Positions 37,369 to 50,210 of a stretch of DNA of 64,000 nt are shown in pieces (the stretch's first letter is position 1; every line of letters begins with the position of its first letter). The notes under the pieces are model-generated. The model was not told where the DNA came from, made no database searches, and saw only the letters and a program-made list of their open reading frames with translations. The DNA is from Strigops habroptila. Taxonomy: Eukaryota > Chordata > Aves > Psittaciformes > Psittacidae. Location: positions 16,696,992 through 16,760,991 of the forward strand of contig NC_044283.2 of assembly GCF_004027225.2 (NCBI RefSeq), written 5' to 3'. The translations under genes were made by a program, and so were the position numbers.

Positions 37369-38106
37369 TGCAATGGGTTGACCCTGGCCAGTAGCCAGAC
37401 CCCATACAGTCCTTCTCTCACTCCCTCTCCTCAACAGGGATGGCAGAGAGAAATAAGATGCAAAAGGTCATCAAGATAAACACAGGGAGATCATGTGCCA
37501 ATTACCATCACAGGCAAAACAGACTTGGGGAATTGATTTATTACAAATTATAATAGATTTGGATAATGAGAAAGACAAAAATTAAAGCACCACCCTACCC
37601 TACCTTTTCCCAGGCTCAGCACCACTCCCAACCCTTCTACCTCTCTTGCCCATGCCCAGGCGGCACAGGCAAGGTTGGGAATGGGAGTTACAGTCAATAC
37701 AATCCTTTCTACAGGACCTTTTCCTCATGCTTTTCCCCTGCTCCATTGTGGGTTCTCCACAGACTGCAGTTCCTTCAGGAAATATCCAGCTGCTCCAATG
37801 TGAGGTCTTCCACAGGTTGCAGTGTGAATAACTGCAACCTCTGTGCTGCAGGGAAATACCTGCTGTGGTGCCTGGAGCACCTCCCCCCGCTTCTTCTCTG
37901 ACCTTGTTGCTCCCCTTGCTGTTTCTCACTCCTCTGTCTTCCAGCATTTTTGATCTTTCTTAAATACATTTTCAGAGGTACCACAAACCTCATGGATGTG
38001 CTCCACTTTGGCCTGTGGTGTGTCTGTCACAGAGCTGACCTCTTCCATAGGTGCCACCCTGCAGCCCTCCCCAGCTACCAAAACCTGGCCATGTAAACCC
38101 AATACA
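37369..38106 (-). mobile_element. Solo LTR of a passerine endogenous retrovirus, with 6-bp target duplication
   Basis: The element spans 738 bp and has TG...CA ends. Read on the minus strand it starts TGTATTGGGTTTACATGGCC AGGTTTTGG and ends GGTCAACCCATTGCA, matching an LTR family I know from songbird genomes. It is flanked by a perfect 6-bp direct repeat, CAGGGG at 37363-37368 and 38107-38112. No internal retroviral region is attached, so it is a solo LTR produced by LTR-LTR recombination. A 6-bp duplication fits ERVK-type (alpha/beta-like) integrases better than the 5 bp usual for ERVL. A TATA-like element, CTTAAATACATTTT on the plus strand, lies inside it. It sits in LCORL intron 5 in the same sense as LCORL. 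Confidence 0.9.
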
Positions 38107-40994
38107 CAGGGGTATCAAGTCTCGAAGTGTCAGACCTGAATATTTTGGGAGTACTTCAGAGATGGCCAGCAGATACTGGAGGAAAGCAAGAAGGTTTCTT
38201 AAATGAAGATAAGGTCATCCAGACATCTTCAGTGGCAGAATCTTTCTTTCAGTATTGAGATAGCATTTAGCTTGGATCTGCTCAGTGCAAAAAGAACCCA
38301 AAAATCCTTCTAGTGATCCGGAATATAAAACTTACTCCTTCCTCTCAACTTAAGTCCAAGAATCATTGCCATAGTGAAGGAACAAGACTGCTTTATTAGT
38401 TAGATCATTAATTTTAAAAGATTACTACTACAAATACAAAGCACCTGCCTAAACAGAAAATGAATTTAGGTCATTATCTGCTTCACAAGATTCGAATTAA
38501 GACAGACTTCACCTTTGACAGTCCATCAGAGAAATGTACAAATTTGCACTTCCTGCTTTGTTACTGCCACTTCATTTGGAAATTGTAACAGGAATTACAA
38601 ATAGCAAATAATAACAAGAGTTGCATAACAATTGAAAGACACTACTAAGAAGGGAACCATGGTATAATTTATGAGTCTCCAGACTGAAGTATATTATGTT
38701 AGGCACAGAATAATGTACTTTTAAAAATGATCCAATTGAAAAATTTCATGATTCCCTAGTGTAAGCATGTAACATGTCAATATATCCAAGCTTTCTTCAG
38801 GAAAAGGACAGAAATGAAGAGTAGGTAAAATAGTAATACATAGTCCCTGACAATAGCTAATTGAAAGAACTCTTCCTGAATCATTGCACCTAGAACACAA
38901 TGCAAATGAAGAGAGCGGGCTGACTTTTTCCATCTTAATCTTATTTGCTTGTGTTGCTACCACTAGAGCAGAAAGCTAAGATAGCTCAAAACCGCTATTT
39001 TATGTTGATGGGAAATGCTAAGCGCAGTACAACTTCACTGCTAGAGAAGATGGCTTAAAGCCTTTCTCCAGCTGCAGCTTTGTTTCAACACTTCTCATTT
39101 CAGTAGCTCCAAACTTCAGAGCAAGACTAGTATCTTTAACATCTGCAAAGCATTCCAGCAAACATGGCAGTGCAAGTTCTGAGAATCTACAGTATCTTAG
39201 CATGAGTTTCACATAGTAAACTATGTATGCTGAGCAAATATTTTAGCCTCAGATATTTTGCTGCAGATGCAGAATTCTAAACTTGCTGCTTAGCCTTGTT
39301 ATAAGAAAAATGCAGATCATATAAAAAAAATTAAAATACTTCAATCTCTTTATACTTTAAGTTATTCTTGGACAGAAGATGAATAGATTTTCAAATAGCT
39401 GAGGGTGGCAGCAGAACTTTCTTCCCATCGCTGCCCTGTTCACCCTCTGCCTTCCCTTTCATTCCTCAAAGATTTATTTGGGCTCAGCATGGACCAGAAC
39501 CTGTCCCTGGGGACTCTGCTCCCTCATGGACATTTTAAACTTGTTATTCTTTGTAACCAGCTGTTGAAGTAAGCAACAGGCTACAGTGCTGATACCAGGA
39601 AAGTACTTCCTATTGCCGTTGCAAAAGAAACATGCTTCAACCCGGTCCGTTATAAATCTCTAAAATCTAATTCATTCATAGCAAATGTATGTCAAAGCAC
39701 TACAGATATTTTCTCAGGATTTAATCTGCACAAGCTATTCACTAAACACAGGCATGAACTGGTTTCTGCTGATCATGAGGAATAAAAGTAGGAATTCCAC
39801 AATTTCTTAATGACAAAGAGAAAGGATGTTTAAACTTTAATCTAGACTAGTTATGTTTAGCAAGGTAAATCCATGTTAGAGTACTGCCCCCAAAAGCATG
39901 TGCCATCTTAGTGAAGACTGCATCACTGAGCACACACATATGAAATCTACTTTCGCCCTGACCAAGGTATGTTTTTCCTCAAAAACTAAAATCTGCAGTT
40001 CTACCTTAACTTTTTTAGTATGGCATATGATGTATAGGTAAACTTTTCCCTTTGGTCTGCAGTATTATTGAATTAACATGGACTCTTGTATCTGCAAACA
40101 ACGAAAGCTGCTTTTGCCACTGCTTTCAGTTGCACATGAAGTCACAACCCTTCCTGAAAATTGCTGCTAATCCAAATCAAGTTCAAAGTCCACAACATTC
40201 TTGTGATTATACTGTTATCAGTTTTGGGTAGCAGTACTCCTTGAGGCAAATTACTTCCTCTTTGTAAAGGACAGCGAGACAGACTTTTTCTTTTTCTAGC
40301 TTTACTCTGAATTAAGAAAGTTGCTCTGATCTATAATGATTAAGGCATGAAGTATGGAAATTTCCTCCCAAACAAATCTCCTATTTGCACCATTCTAACC
40401 ACTCTGTATTTAAAGAATCCAGGTGTCCAAGGGCCGACACAGACACAATGACCTTTGCTCTCTGAAATTCCAGTATCCTTCTCTCTCTTCTCAGGAAGCT
40501 TCGTAAGAACCATTTACTTCTTCCACAGAAGTTTGGACCACTGTTACCTGTGACAGCCACAGGTGAGCTGACTTAGATTCAGTATGCAAAAGCTGAGAAA
40601 TTCCAATGCCACTTATTTAACGCAGGCACTCAGAAATGAAAATATTTTTCTGCTCACACATAATACGAAAAATGTTTCTTGAAAGAATGTAGGGTTTTGG
40701 CTGGTTGGTGGGGGTTTTTTTGGTGGTTTCTCCCCACCAGTTCTCTTACAACATTTTTTTCCTGGTGCTTGAAGGAAAATATATTAGTTTTCTTTAAGTG
40801 TTAAGTTGATGCAATGCTGATTTTCTTTCAACCTTATTTTAATCACGTAGGATAATTCTTTTTCCTATACACTGACTACTACTTTGGAAAAATGAAACAA
40901 GGATATTTGACACAGACATATTTTTTTAAATGAATAAGACTTCAAAAGGCAATAAATGACAGCAAAACACAAATAAGCAGATATAGACATTTAC

Positions 40995-41249
40995 CTTGCT
41001 GAGTATTCTGTTCTTGAGTTCGATTCACAGTGAGGTCTAGAGGGCTATCCTGTTCTTCCTGAAGGGAGTTTTCCGTTTGGTTCATTTGGATACTTTTACA
41101 TATCAGACTTGGTTCAAACGATGAACCATTTCTGTTCTCTTGAATTTTGCTACTTTTTGAAATGTACTCAATCGCAAACTGACGGATCATTTTTTTCATT
41201 AATTCCTGAGCAACTAGGGGAATGTTAGGATCACAGTTCTGAGGAAGAT
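40995..41249 (-). CDS. LCORL: LCORL exon 5 (255 bp, coding; first CtBP-type motif)
   Basis: The minus-strand exon follows ttcctag and ends CAAG|GTAAAT (phase 1 in, phase 1 out). It encodes 84 full codons beginning (D)[20 protein letters not shown] and [12 protein letters not shown], and ending [22 protein letters not shown](G). The [21 protein letters not shown] stretch is predicted helical and is strongly conserved between LCOR and LCORL. PLDLTV, at about 41029-41046, fits the PxDLS class of CtBP-binding motifs, consistent with CtBP corepressor recruitment known for LCOR. The methionines in MKKM are internal: the frame is open back to the acceptor and continues exon 4. Confidence 0.95.
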
Positions 41250-42839
41250 CTAGGAATAAAACACAACAACAACACAGGCAACAGATGCATTAAAAAACCA
41301 AACTTCATTACTTGTCTTTAAATAAATACTTCCCATAAGCCAAATAAATGTGTATAATAAGTACATGTGTAACGAACACATTAATTCCGATGTGTGCAAG
41401 TTTTTCTTATGAGCATTCCTAACTAGAGGTCACTTTGAAGAACATATTTAGCATGCATCAGTAATTTTTACCTCATTCCTCTGTCATAGCATGCAAGTAA
41501 AACTATGTGGGTAGATCTGTAACGCAAATATGGGAGTCAGAATCTGTATTTATTGCTGGCAAATAAGTTAAATTTTCATTTGCAGACTGCACATGTTCAC
41601 TTTTGAAAATAATTTTGAATACAAACAGTGAAAGTTAAATAAAGCTATGAATTAATACATAAGTCACTTTCAAAGAACTGTAACAAAAAAAATTCAGTTG
41701 CAGTACTATTTATTAGTCCTTCTCATAACAAAATAGTTGTACTTTTGAGGAGCTGATCTTAGAGAAAAAAATTGTTTCACCTACATATTAGATTACAATC
41801 CCTATTGTAGAATCAGGATTGCGATGTCAAAACTGCTATGATGCTACTTGAAACATCATACAAATTGCAGCAACACAAGCAATTGAATTCTACAAAAAAA
41901 GTTGTAGATTTCTATTGTAAAATCTTACAGGATTTTCAGGGCATTTTTGAAGTTCTACCAATAAAAACACCTGGCAGAAAAGCTTTATTTCCTATTCTAA
42001 ACTGGAGGTACCCTATTTTTCATTTGTGTGTCTAACAGTCCCGTGGAGAGAAGTGTTTCAAAAAAACCCAAAAAGGATCAAACATACGATAGCTATTCTA
42101 ATGTTATCTATCAGCTAGAAGAAAGTTAAACATCTTATTAACAAGCATAGCTGAAACTAAATTTGCTAATCGCTGAAAAGAATCCTAATACGAAGTACCA
42201 GAAAGATCAATCAAATAAAGCATAAGTAACTATGTATAAATAACAATACTTAGCATAAACAACGTAATTAAGAAACTCAGTTAAAGCAAGCTGTGTTACT
42301 CATTAATGCAAAACTGCATTGATGACTGCAATACTTTATTTCACAAAACGAGCACAATGGTCTATACTCAAAAGATCTAAGTAGTAGTAGTAGTACTCAT
42401 TTCACTACCCCACTGTTCCTACTCTTTCAACTCTATGCACACACAAACCAAAAATATCCTCTTTGATGTTTTAACTACTGCCCATCCTTGAGTTCACAAG
42501 TAACGAATGAAATAGATTTCATCAAGAAGGGACAGGGATTTAAAGATTTAAGGTAAGTGTGAATGTGATACAGAATAATCAGCTTTTAGGTCAGCATGGA
42601 TTGCCTGAAAGAAACACAAAACAACATGGTGGCAGTTACTGGGATACTTAACATACTCTGGAACAGATAAGACAGGAGACAAATTGAGTTTTGTTTTCAT
42701 GGAAGTGGAGAAACCGAAAGGACTGGATCAGGTAGATGTTTGCACGCAAAGTGTAAATTTCCTAATAGGTAGTTTGGAGTATAACGCAGCATATTTGCTC
42801 AAGCATTTTATGCCAATGAAGCTTTATCCATCTACTAGC

Positions 42840-43140
42840 AAGAGTGACCATTGAGAGACCAAAGAATGTTGCTCTGGGTTTTATCCAGTTCAGACTTGAA
42901 TACTTCCATGGATAGAGACTGTACAACCTTGCTGGGTAGCCTGTTCCACTTGCTTACCTGCCCTCACCATTCCTTACATAAAAAGGACCCTCTTCTTTCA
43001 AATTGTCTGTTATCTTTCACTGTCCTGTTAGGCACCATTGTAAAGACTTCGGTAACCTCCAGTAACCAGTAACCTCCTCAGGGGTACTGAAAAGCTCCTC
43101 TTGATTTATTCCTATTAATGATGCTTTGCTTCCTAATAGA
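42840..43140 (-). repeat. CR1 LINE fragment, old
   Basis: The plus strand has GTTTTATCCAGTTCAGACTT, GAATACTTCCATGGATAGAG ACTGTACAACCT, CTGGGTAGCCTGTTCCACTT GCTTACCTGCCCTCACC and a decayed downstream part. This is the reverse-complement CR1 order (cttgaacacttccagggat...gggcagcctgttccagtg). It lies in LCORL intron 4. Confidence 0.75.
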
Positions 43141-46100
43141 GAATGAAGCTGCAGATGCATAATTTGTATTACAAGGAAGAAGTAATTTAGAGTATTTCGA
43201 AGTTAGAAATAATTTCTCACAGCTCTCCAAATGATATAAAAGAGAAATAAGATGTCAGATACTCGAAGAAGAAAAAGTTACGTGGTTTCATAAGCTATTT
43301 TCTTTTTACACACTGTACATTTTCGAAAGAAAATAGACGTTTTAAGGGTAAATGCAACTTCTATATAATGTTTTATCAACATAAGACTCCTGAATGACCA
43401 GACTAGGGTACACGCACTTCAAGTGTATTATATAGTCTAATTCCTTACATTCAAAGGCTGTAAGTCTGTATTATTGTACAAGCATACAATGAAAGCATGT
43501 AGAGACCTGTGATTTTAAATTCATGGTAGGAAAGTTTCACTACACGTGGCAAATTTGTAATTAGTCACCTGAAATTTTTAAATGCAATTTACTGTATTTT
43601 GGGGTAAGTATTAGATCTCTGAGCTCAGTATCACTAGCAAATATTTCTTAATTATTATCAGCAGATGGCACCAGATATACTCTGAATGACCCAAAAAGTT
43701 TTTATTCTAAGATGCCTTATTAGAAGTCCTGAATATAGCAACTTACAAAACTTTAAATCTACATGCCCACATTTGTTGAAGCTTCTTTTTTCACATAGTT
43801 GGTTTAAAACATGAGGCATGTGTATTTACTCCACGGATGATATATGTACATACATACTACCTCAAACCCAGCAGAACAGTCTTTAAGGATCAGGAATAAA
43901 AAGCAGCTCTGATGTTCCTCTAGTTTCTCTCAGATCACTATAGACGTCCTGATATTACTAGGATAAGAGAAGTCTAAGTAACACATTTGTATGATATAAT
44001 CTGATACGTTCTGCTTGTGATTGTCCAGATTACAGACAGAATGCAAGAGAAGGCAGTAATAAAGATTATGTGTATGACTACCGTGATGATTTATTTTAAT
44101 TCAAAGCTCACATTTAGGATTGAAACTTCCTCAGTTTATGTAGTTTTACTATTAAAATCCATACTCTTAACTACTCTCTACATCAACACAGTGTGTGATC
44201 ATTACACTGCAATGCACAATGTAACAACCGATTTAAGTGATAGTTCAGACCTACACATGCATTTGGCAGGACAATGGGCAAGCTCCCAAAATAGTGCTCC
44301 ACAATATTAATTATTACTTGAAAATCAGTATTTGTTTTTTTCATTAGAAAGTCAAAACAGTGATTATCTGTTAATTTCTCTTCTTCTGCAATACCAAAAA
44401 GCACTGGAAATCAACAGGGAATTGCCCTTATACCTTAAAATCATGCTGTGAGAGTAGCAGAACTAAAAACACCTGGTTGGTCATCAGCATGTTTCCTGTA
44501 CCCACTCCAGCTCTCGCCTTCTCACAAAAAGGCCATGTTTTCCAGAACGACCCCACCTCAACAGCCACCAACCAAGCTGTCCCAGCAATATCCTTAGCTC
44601 TACCTGTAAATTTTCCAGCTCACTGCCAGATCACCAGCAAGTTAAAAACAGAATACAGCCATTTATTCTGAGCCATGTATCATGATTAATTTAGTTAACT
44701 TCACTGATCACCAACAGAAGGAATAAGGGCCAAGTTCACTCTAATCTTCTGTTCAACATTCAACATTTTTCCTTCCTCTTCTCAGATGGTCATTTTTATT
44801 ACTCTATACACAGTAGTATCTCTAAGGTTTTTCTTAAACACAGTGGAAAATGACCAAGAAATTCAGAGGTCAGTGAAGACAGCAACACTGGCAGGCAGGC
44901 AGTCAACACAAAAAAGTATGTTTTACTTCCTTAAGAAAGCAGCTGAAATCCTGCTAAACATTCTTTGAACTTGATGAAAAGGGATAGCAAGGATGTCATA
45001 CAAATTGACTGCACAATGAATTCGTGCAGAAAACCTTTCAGATTTTGAAAGGATTTCTTAAAATTAACTAAAAAGGAACTGCAGTTATTGGATGAAGTAG
45101 TGAATACATCTCAAAACTACACCTCAGAAACACTTTGTTGTAGTCTGAGATTATGTGCGCAAGATTACATTTTCATAGGTTTGCCAAATAATACATATGC
45201 TGTCCAAGAAGCATAACCAGCTTGTGACATCTATGTGTATTTGAGATATAACTAAGCAATGAACAGGAGAACTCAGAGTTAAATGCAGGTATGTGGTATG
45301 TTGTAAAAAAGCCTTAGTTATGAATGGAAATATTTTAGAATACAAGACAGATACCTAGAAACAAGGGAGAACTTCAAAAAGCTTACAGGGAAATTATTTT
45401 GGTATGGAAAATATGCCACTGAACATACTCAACAGAGTTGCCCAGAGAATCTGGAAAGATTTTAGTCATCCTGACCATTTTCTCCAATTTTGTGCCTCAA
45501 TTTCTTAATTTCTGCAAAAGCTTTTCAGGTTTCTATCTTCTCCTGGTGGATCATGTCCTGAAGATAGAACCTGATTCACAACCATCAACGTATTCAAATG
45601 ACCTTTTCTTTTTCTTCCCCTCCACCGCCTTAATTTTTGTTTTAAAAGGTCACATAAATATTGCATGGAAAAAAGCTTTGAAGAACATACAGAACCCAGA
45701 AAATTAGTTATCCATGATCAAAATGTCTGATCCAGCTCTTAACAACTGCAGTTCTGCCATATAATGATGATCACATATACAACATTCTATAATGTTCATA
45801 GGGGGAAAAAGACTAATATGTATTTTTTTAAAGCACATCATGTTTTCTCCTTGTAACTGTTTCTCTGACAAAGAAAAATGGGTGGAATTTAATGTTATTT
45901 AAGTGGAAAAAGTATCAGAGTCTTCTCTGCTCTCAATACTGAATAGGTAAAGAGAGATGCCATACTTAGGAAGAAAGTACCTGGGTTTCAGATATATTGT
46001 TTACTGGAAGCAATCAAAGTTTTATAAAAAAATTACTTTGGCTTTAACTGAGGCGTCTGCTGAGGGCAGGACTTTCCTACAGACCCCTATCTATAAAACT

Positions 46101-46398
46101 GGTCTTTTATACATAACTAAGATAGGTTCCTAATAGGAAGACTGTTACTTAGTTTACCCATCTTGGCAGTAATTCTATCACCCTCTTCAAAGGAAAGAGG
46201 AATCATCTTTGTCCAAGAATCTACAGACAATTCCTCACCTAAAAACATCCTGAAGATTGTATGCTGTGGACAATGATATAACTTGGTTGCATGTTTTGAG
46301 ACCTTCTGAACTAATTCCCCGATGCCAAAAAACCCTACAATCCTCACCCAAAACCAAGCCTGAAAACTGAAAAACCCAGCCACACACTAACTTGTTCT

Positions 46399-46416
46399 AA
46401 AAAAAAAAAAAAAAAA
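46399..46416. repeat. A18 homopolymer
   Basis: Uninterrupted A run in LCORL intron 4. Confidence 0.9.
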
Positions 46417-48459
46417 GGATAACAAGACCAATAAAAGAAACTCTCAGATTTGCTCACTAGTCTCAGAAGTTGTCCACAGAGGCCCCAAATGAAGCTGTGC
46501 TAGCTACAATAGTAAGAGACAGTATGTGATTTTAAGGAATTTGCCATTAAAACAAGGGAAACAAGTGTTGCTTTCATTTTAAACACAGCCAAACAAGAAT
46601 TCTACTTTCTTGGAGAAGGGAGAGGGGGAGGAAGTGTGTGTGTATCTGTTTCAGTATCAAGTATAAAAGCTGTTCCTTAGCTAAACAATTGCTTGAAATT
46701 TTTTGATAGTTTTTCTCTAAGTTGATAACTGATCTAAAAAAACTTACAAAAACTCAGAAAGCAGACTTGGGATTTTCCTAACAAAACTCTTCATCTTCCT
46801 CCTATAAAGCCAAGACAATTACTTAAATACCTCATAAATTGGTTTCACATGCCCTTTGTAGGTATAGGGTTTTTCTTTCTTTTCAGTTCCAATCATTTGA
46901 ACGACTTAAGAGACTGGAATCTGAACTGAAACAATATTCTTAAAAAACTCTGCAGAAAGTACCTTTTACCTAAGAATACACAAGTCCTTCAGAGAATCAC
47001 AAAAACAATCCGAAAAGACTTAGGTTTTGTTTTTCAATAGACAAAACCTTTTTAACCTAGCATTACTGATCTGGCAGATCAAAAAACCTAAGGGAGATGC
47101 TAAAAGACAAATGCTCTTTGTGAAAAACTTCACAGAAGTCATTCACTCCAGTAAGGTCATGCAAAGTTTCACTTCTCCCATGATAAAAAGTTCCTCTCAA
47201 GGAGTATAAAAAGACAGCATCTCCAGCAGAAGCACGAAGCAGGCAAATGTTGAAAAACACTGCACATCAAGCCCAAGAACAGACACGAGAAAGTGGAAAT
47301 TTGAAGGAATTAAAATACTTGCCTAGGGAGATGCCATGCAACTGGGTCTGTGATGAAAATACAACAAGAATTTCAGAAGTAATGAGGTGACAACTTCACT
47401 GGAAATTTTATTTTAAATGGAAAATAGTTTTAAAGAAAGCCAAGGAACAAAGATGGGCTCAAAATGCTGTTGCACTCCGTCTAAAGATCTTTAAAGCCCA
47501 AAGCAAAACGTAGGCTGAACAGACAGATGCCCTGTACAGAAAAATATTCCATATACCCCAGGTTCAAGGGCACAGTAATCTCTTCCTGCTACAGCAAGGT
47601 AAAGGAGAGAAAATTAGCTTTGGGTTGTTCTCCCACTTACATGAAGGAAGAGAACGTGTCTCACACTCTAATTCTTTGTGGGAGCAAGAAAAGGCTGTCA
47701 CCCTAATCATACTCAGCTATTTTGACATCCAAGTGCATCTACTAAACCTAAGAAAAGCCTGTGAAAGTTGTAGTTGCTGAGTAGAGCTGCATTCACAGAA
47801 GTTTAAGGAAGAAAATGAGTATTTCTGCTGCTGGTGACAGTGACTAGCTAAGTAACTTATATGAACCAACCTGACTTGTCAATCATTCATGTTAGTGCTA
47901 TAATTCGCTGAGTGCCAAAGAACAAGGATAGTCAAAGACTTAAAGAGCTACTAAATACTATATATTTTGACAAGAAGTTTCAACCTCTGAATTGGATGTT
48001 TCTGAAGTATCAGGTTTTGCATGAGAAGATCCCAAATCCTAAGACACATTCTCTCACCTAAAAACAGTCTTCCTGCTGAAAACTAGAAGCCAAAGTTTAG
48101 GAACAGGAAATGTTTAAATGCTTAAAATTCCAGAGATTGGCACCTGAACTTGGCATAAAAACAAAGTAGCAAGTCATGGTTAAAAAAACCAACAAAACAA
48201 CCAAACCATACAATATGAAAAACAGGGATTCAAGAATAGAACACACAATGCGATAGGACTAACAGCAATGCCAAATAGGAAGAGTGGTGCTTCACTCAGT
48301 GACTCACTTAAGCAGAGGAAAAGATTAAGGAAAATCAAAGGAATAAAGAAGAGAAACGACATTCAGTAGATAAATGAAAACTACTTAAAATCAACCCTGA
48401 ATAATTTGATTCTTCTAGATTTGTGTCACATCTCTTAATATAAAAGACATGCTTATTAC

Positions 48460-48589
48460 CTTTCTTTCGAAAGAGTGCATTTAGATAGTTTTCTGCTTGG
48501 CATTCAATCTTATCAGTGTTGGACTGGCCCTGAGATGACAGTTCCTCTGTAGGTGTTGACTGTGAAGAACCGATAACTGATGCACGATC
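48460..48589 (-). CDS. LCORL: LCORL exon 4 (130 bp, coding)
   Basis: The exon lies only 266 bp after exon 3. It follows a tcttctag acceptor and ends AAAG|GTAATA. It encodes [20 protein letters not shown], then [20 protein letters not shown] and RKK(D): 43 full codons plus one base (phase 0 in, phase 1 out). The first residues (DRASVIG) differ from what I recall of the mammalian protein, whereas the second half ([22 protein letters not shown]) looks nearly identical. The LNALF element is a variant of the LxxLL nuclear-receptor box; whether it binds receptors is inference. Confidence 0.94.
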
Positions 48590-48855
48590 CTAGAAGACAT
48601 ACAAAGATTATAACATCTTTCAGAAGTTAGTCTACTGGTAGCACAATATACAATTAAATTATTGAGTTATTTAGTAAAAGAATCACTAAAAAGATATTCA
48701 CTATAGAGCCAAACCACCTCACTCCCTCTCATAGCCAAACTAGTTGAGCCAAAATGCAGTATTAACTTATTTGCAAAATTCAATTCTCCAATTCCTACTT
48801 TCATACAAAAACTTGGGTGTTGGGGAGTCATGCTTGATATCATGTTCATACTTAC

Positions 48856-48935
48856 ACTGACTGTTTCTTTGTGTAAATTACAAAAGGAACATTTCTCATC
48901 CATAGACCAGTCAGTTAGCTCTTCTGGCTCACAGT
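48856..48935 (-). CDS. LCORL: LCORL exon 3 (80 bp, coding)
   Basis: The minus-strand exon starts after a cttttaag acceptor and ends AGT|GTAAGT, a near-consensus donor. It encodes (D)[18 protein letters not shown] followed by NLHKETVS. It enters in phase 1, completing the Asp codon begun in exon 2, and leaves in phase 0. The [12 protein letters not shown] segment, with a CxxC pair, is characteristic of the LCOR/LCORL N-terminus. An internal Met in this exon is not the likely start, because exon 2 joins to it in frame and is conserved. Confidence 0.94.
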
Positions 48936-49479
48936 CTTAAAAGAAGAAAAAAAAAGCTAGATGTTTTAAACAAGTAAAAATGGATTTTGAGAACAAAATA
49001 CACATCCTCCAATTCTCTCAAATAAATCCCATCATAATCTAATATACATTTATTGTTACAATGTAGTCAGGCTCACATAGCTCAATTTTCAAATAGCAGA
49101 GGGCACCTTTCTTAGGAGGAAAGGTAAACTCACACATTTCAAATAATCACAGTTACTGGAGGCATTTGAATACTGTAAATAAAGCTCTGAATTCTAGTCA
49201 TCATTCATTTTAACACAATGCAAAGTGTTAAACAAGCGTACAAACTTGTAGTAAACTAAGCTAGGAACTAAGATATGGACTCCTCATCATTTCAGCTACA
49301 TGTGTTAGAATATTTTAACTGATTTGATACCATCACTGTAGGTAAAACAAACTCTTATACTCACTTGTAGCACCTGATTTATTTAGAAAACTTTAAAGTA
49401 ACTTTGTATGTTTTATCAGAAGGTGTACTTTGGTCTTGAGGGAATGTAGAACTTAAACAGAACACACATATCAAGTCCA

Positions 49480-50150
49480 GTCTTCTCCTACTGAATGTTT
49501 CTTTAAAGAAGTTATTAAGCCCCATTTCAAAATTTAAGAGTTTTCCACCTCATACACTCTTTTCTTCCCAAGGTACCAATTGCTTTAAAGCTTTTCCTAG
49601 GCCAACTGCGCTAATAAACCAAAATTAACCTTCTAATTTGTTGTTTAAATTTACTCATGGCAAGTTATTCCAGTTTACTTCTGTGACAAGATTGTTCTTA
49701 TACCCATAAACAATAATTGTTTCTGTATTTAGCACCTTGATGTATTTGTAGAGAATATTGTTACCTGCCCTTTACACTTCATTTTGCTAGGCTAATGTAG
49801 TCCATCCAGTTTTATCTCATGAGATTCAACCCTCTCCACTCCATCTGCAATCACTTTTTCTGCACCATTCTCACGTGAACACCCGTTTCCTGAACACAGG
49901 TGACCAAGATGTCAAGATGATGCCTGTCTTTTACACCAGACTTCCTTAAACTGTAGACAATACTCTTCCTACAGTATTCTAGTTGTGCATGAGTCTATCA
50001 CAGCTGCAGCATTTTGGCAGGTGAATGACTGATCAACTACAGCACCAAGGTCCTCTCCACATCCCATTCATTTGCAGCTCATGCACTTACAACCTAAGCC
50101 TTCCCTGACCTTAATTAACAAATATATTTCTTTCTTTTCTCTGTACCACT
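49480..50150 (-). repeat. Old CR1 LINE fragment, upstream of LTR
   Basis: Motifs resemble the CR1 order read from the 3' end: TTGCTAGGCTAATGTAGTCC, CTCATGAGATTCAACCCTCT, TCTGCACCATTCTC, a decayed GTAGACAATACTCTTCCTAC AGTATTCTAG (compare 'tggacacagtactccag'), and CACCAAGGTCCTCTCCACAT. Similarity is partial, so the boundaries are approximate. Confidence 0.5.
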
Positions 50151-50210
50151 AAACTACAATCACAGTTCTACTAGGGAGGTTCTTGGGATTATCTGTTTTC
50201 AGTAACACAC

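Larger units (their letters stand above)
31457..40994 (-). other. LCORL: LCORL intron 5, repeat-rich
   Basis: This is the most repeat-laden intron: CR1 at 31.87 kb, A-tract 33281-33295, C-runs 33782-33858, ancient CR1 34.7-35.25 kb and two LTRs in opposite orientation. It also contains a phase-compatible exon-like segment at 32368-32466. Positions 38113-40994 hold nothing I recognise. Confidence 0.75.
41250..48459 (-). other. LCORL: LCORL intron 4
   Basis: The intron holds one CR1 fragment (42.84-43.14 kb), an 18-A tract at 46399-46416 and a CTCF-like word at 43658-43672. No exon-like open frame with matching splice sites was seen. Confidence 0.75.

Noticed and set aside
37566..37993. Open frames of 61-115 codons on both strands
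   Set aside because: They are inside the solo LTR at 37369-38106.
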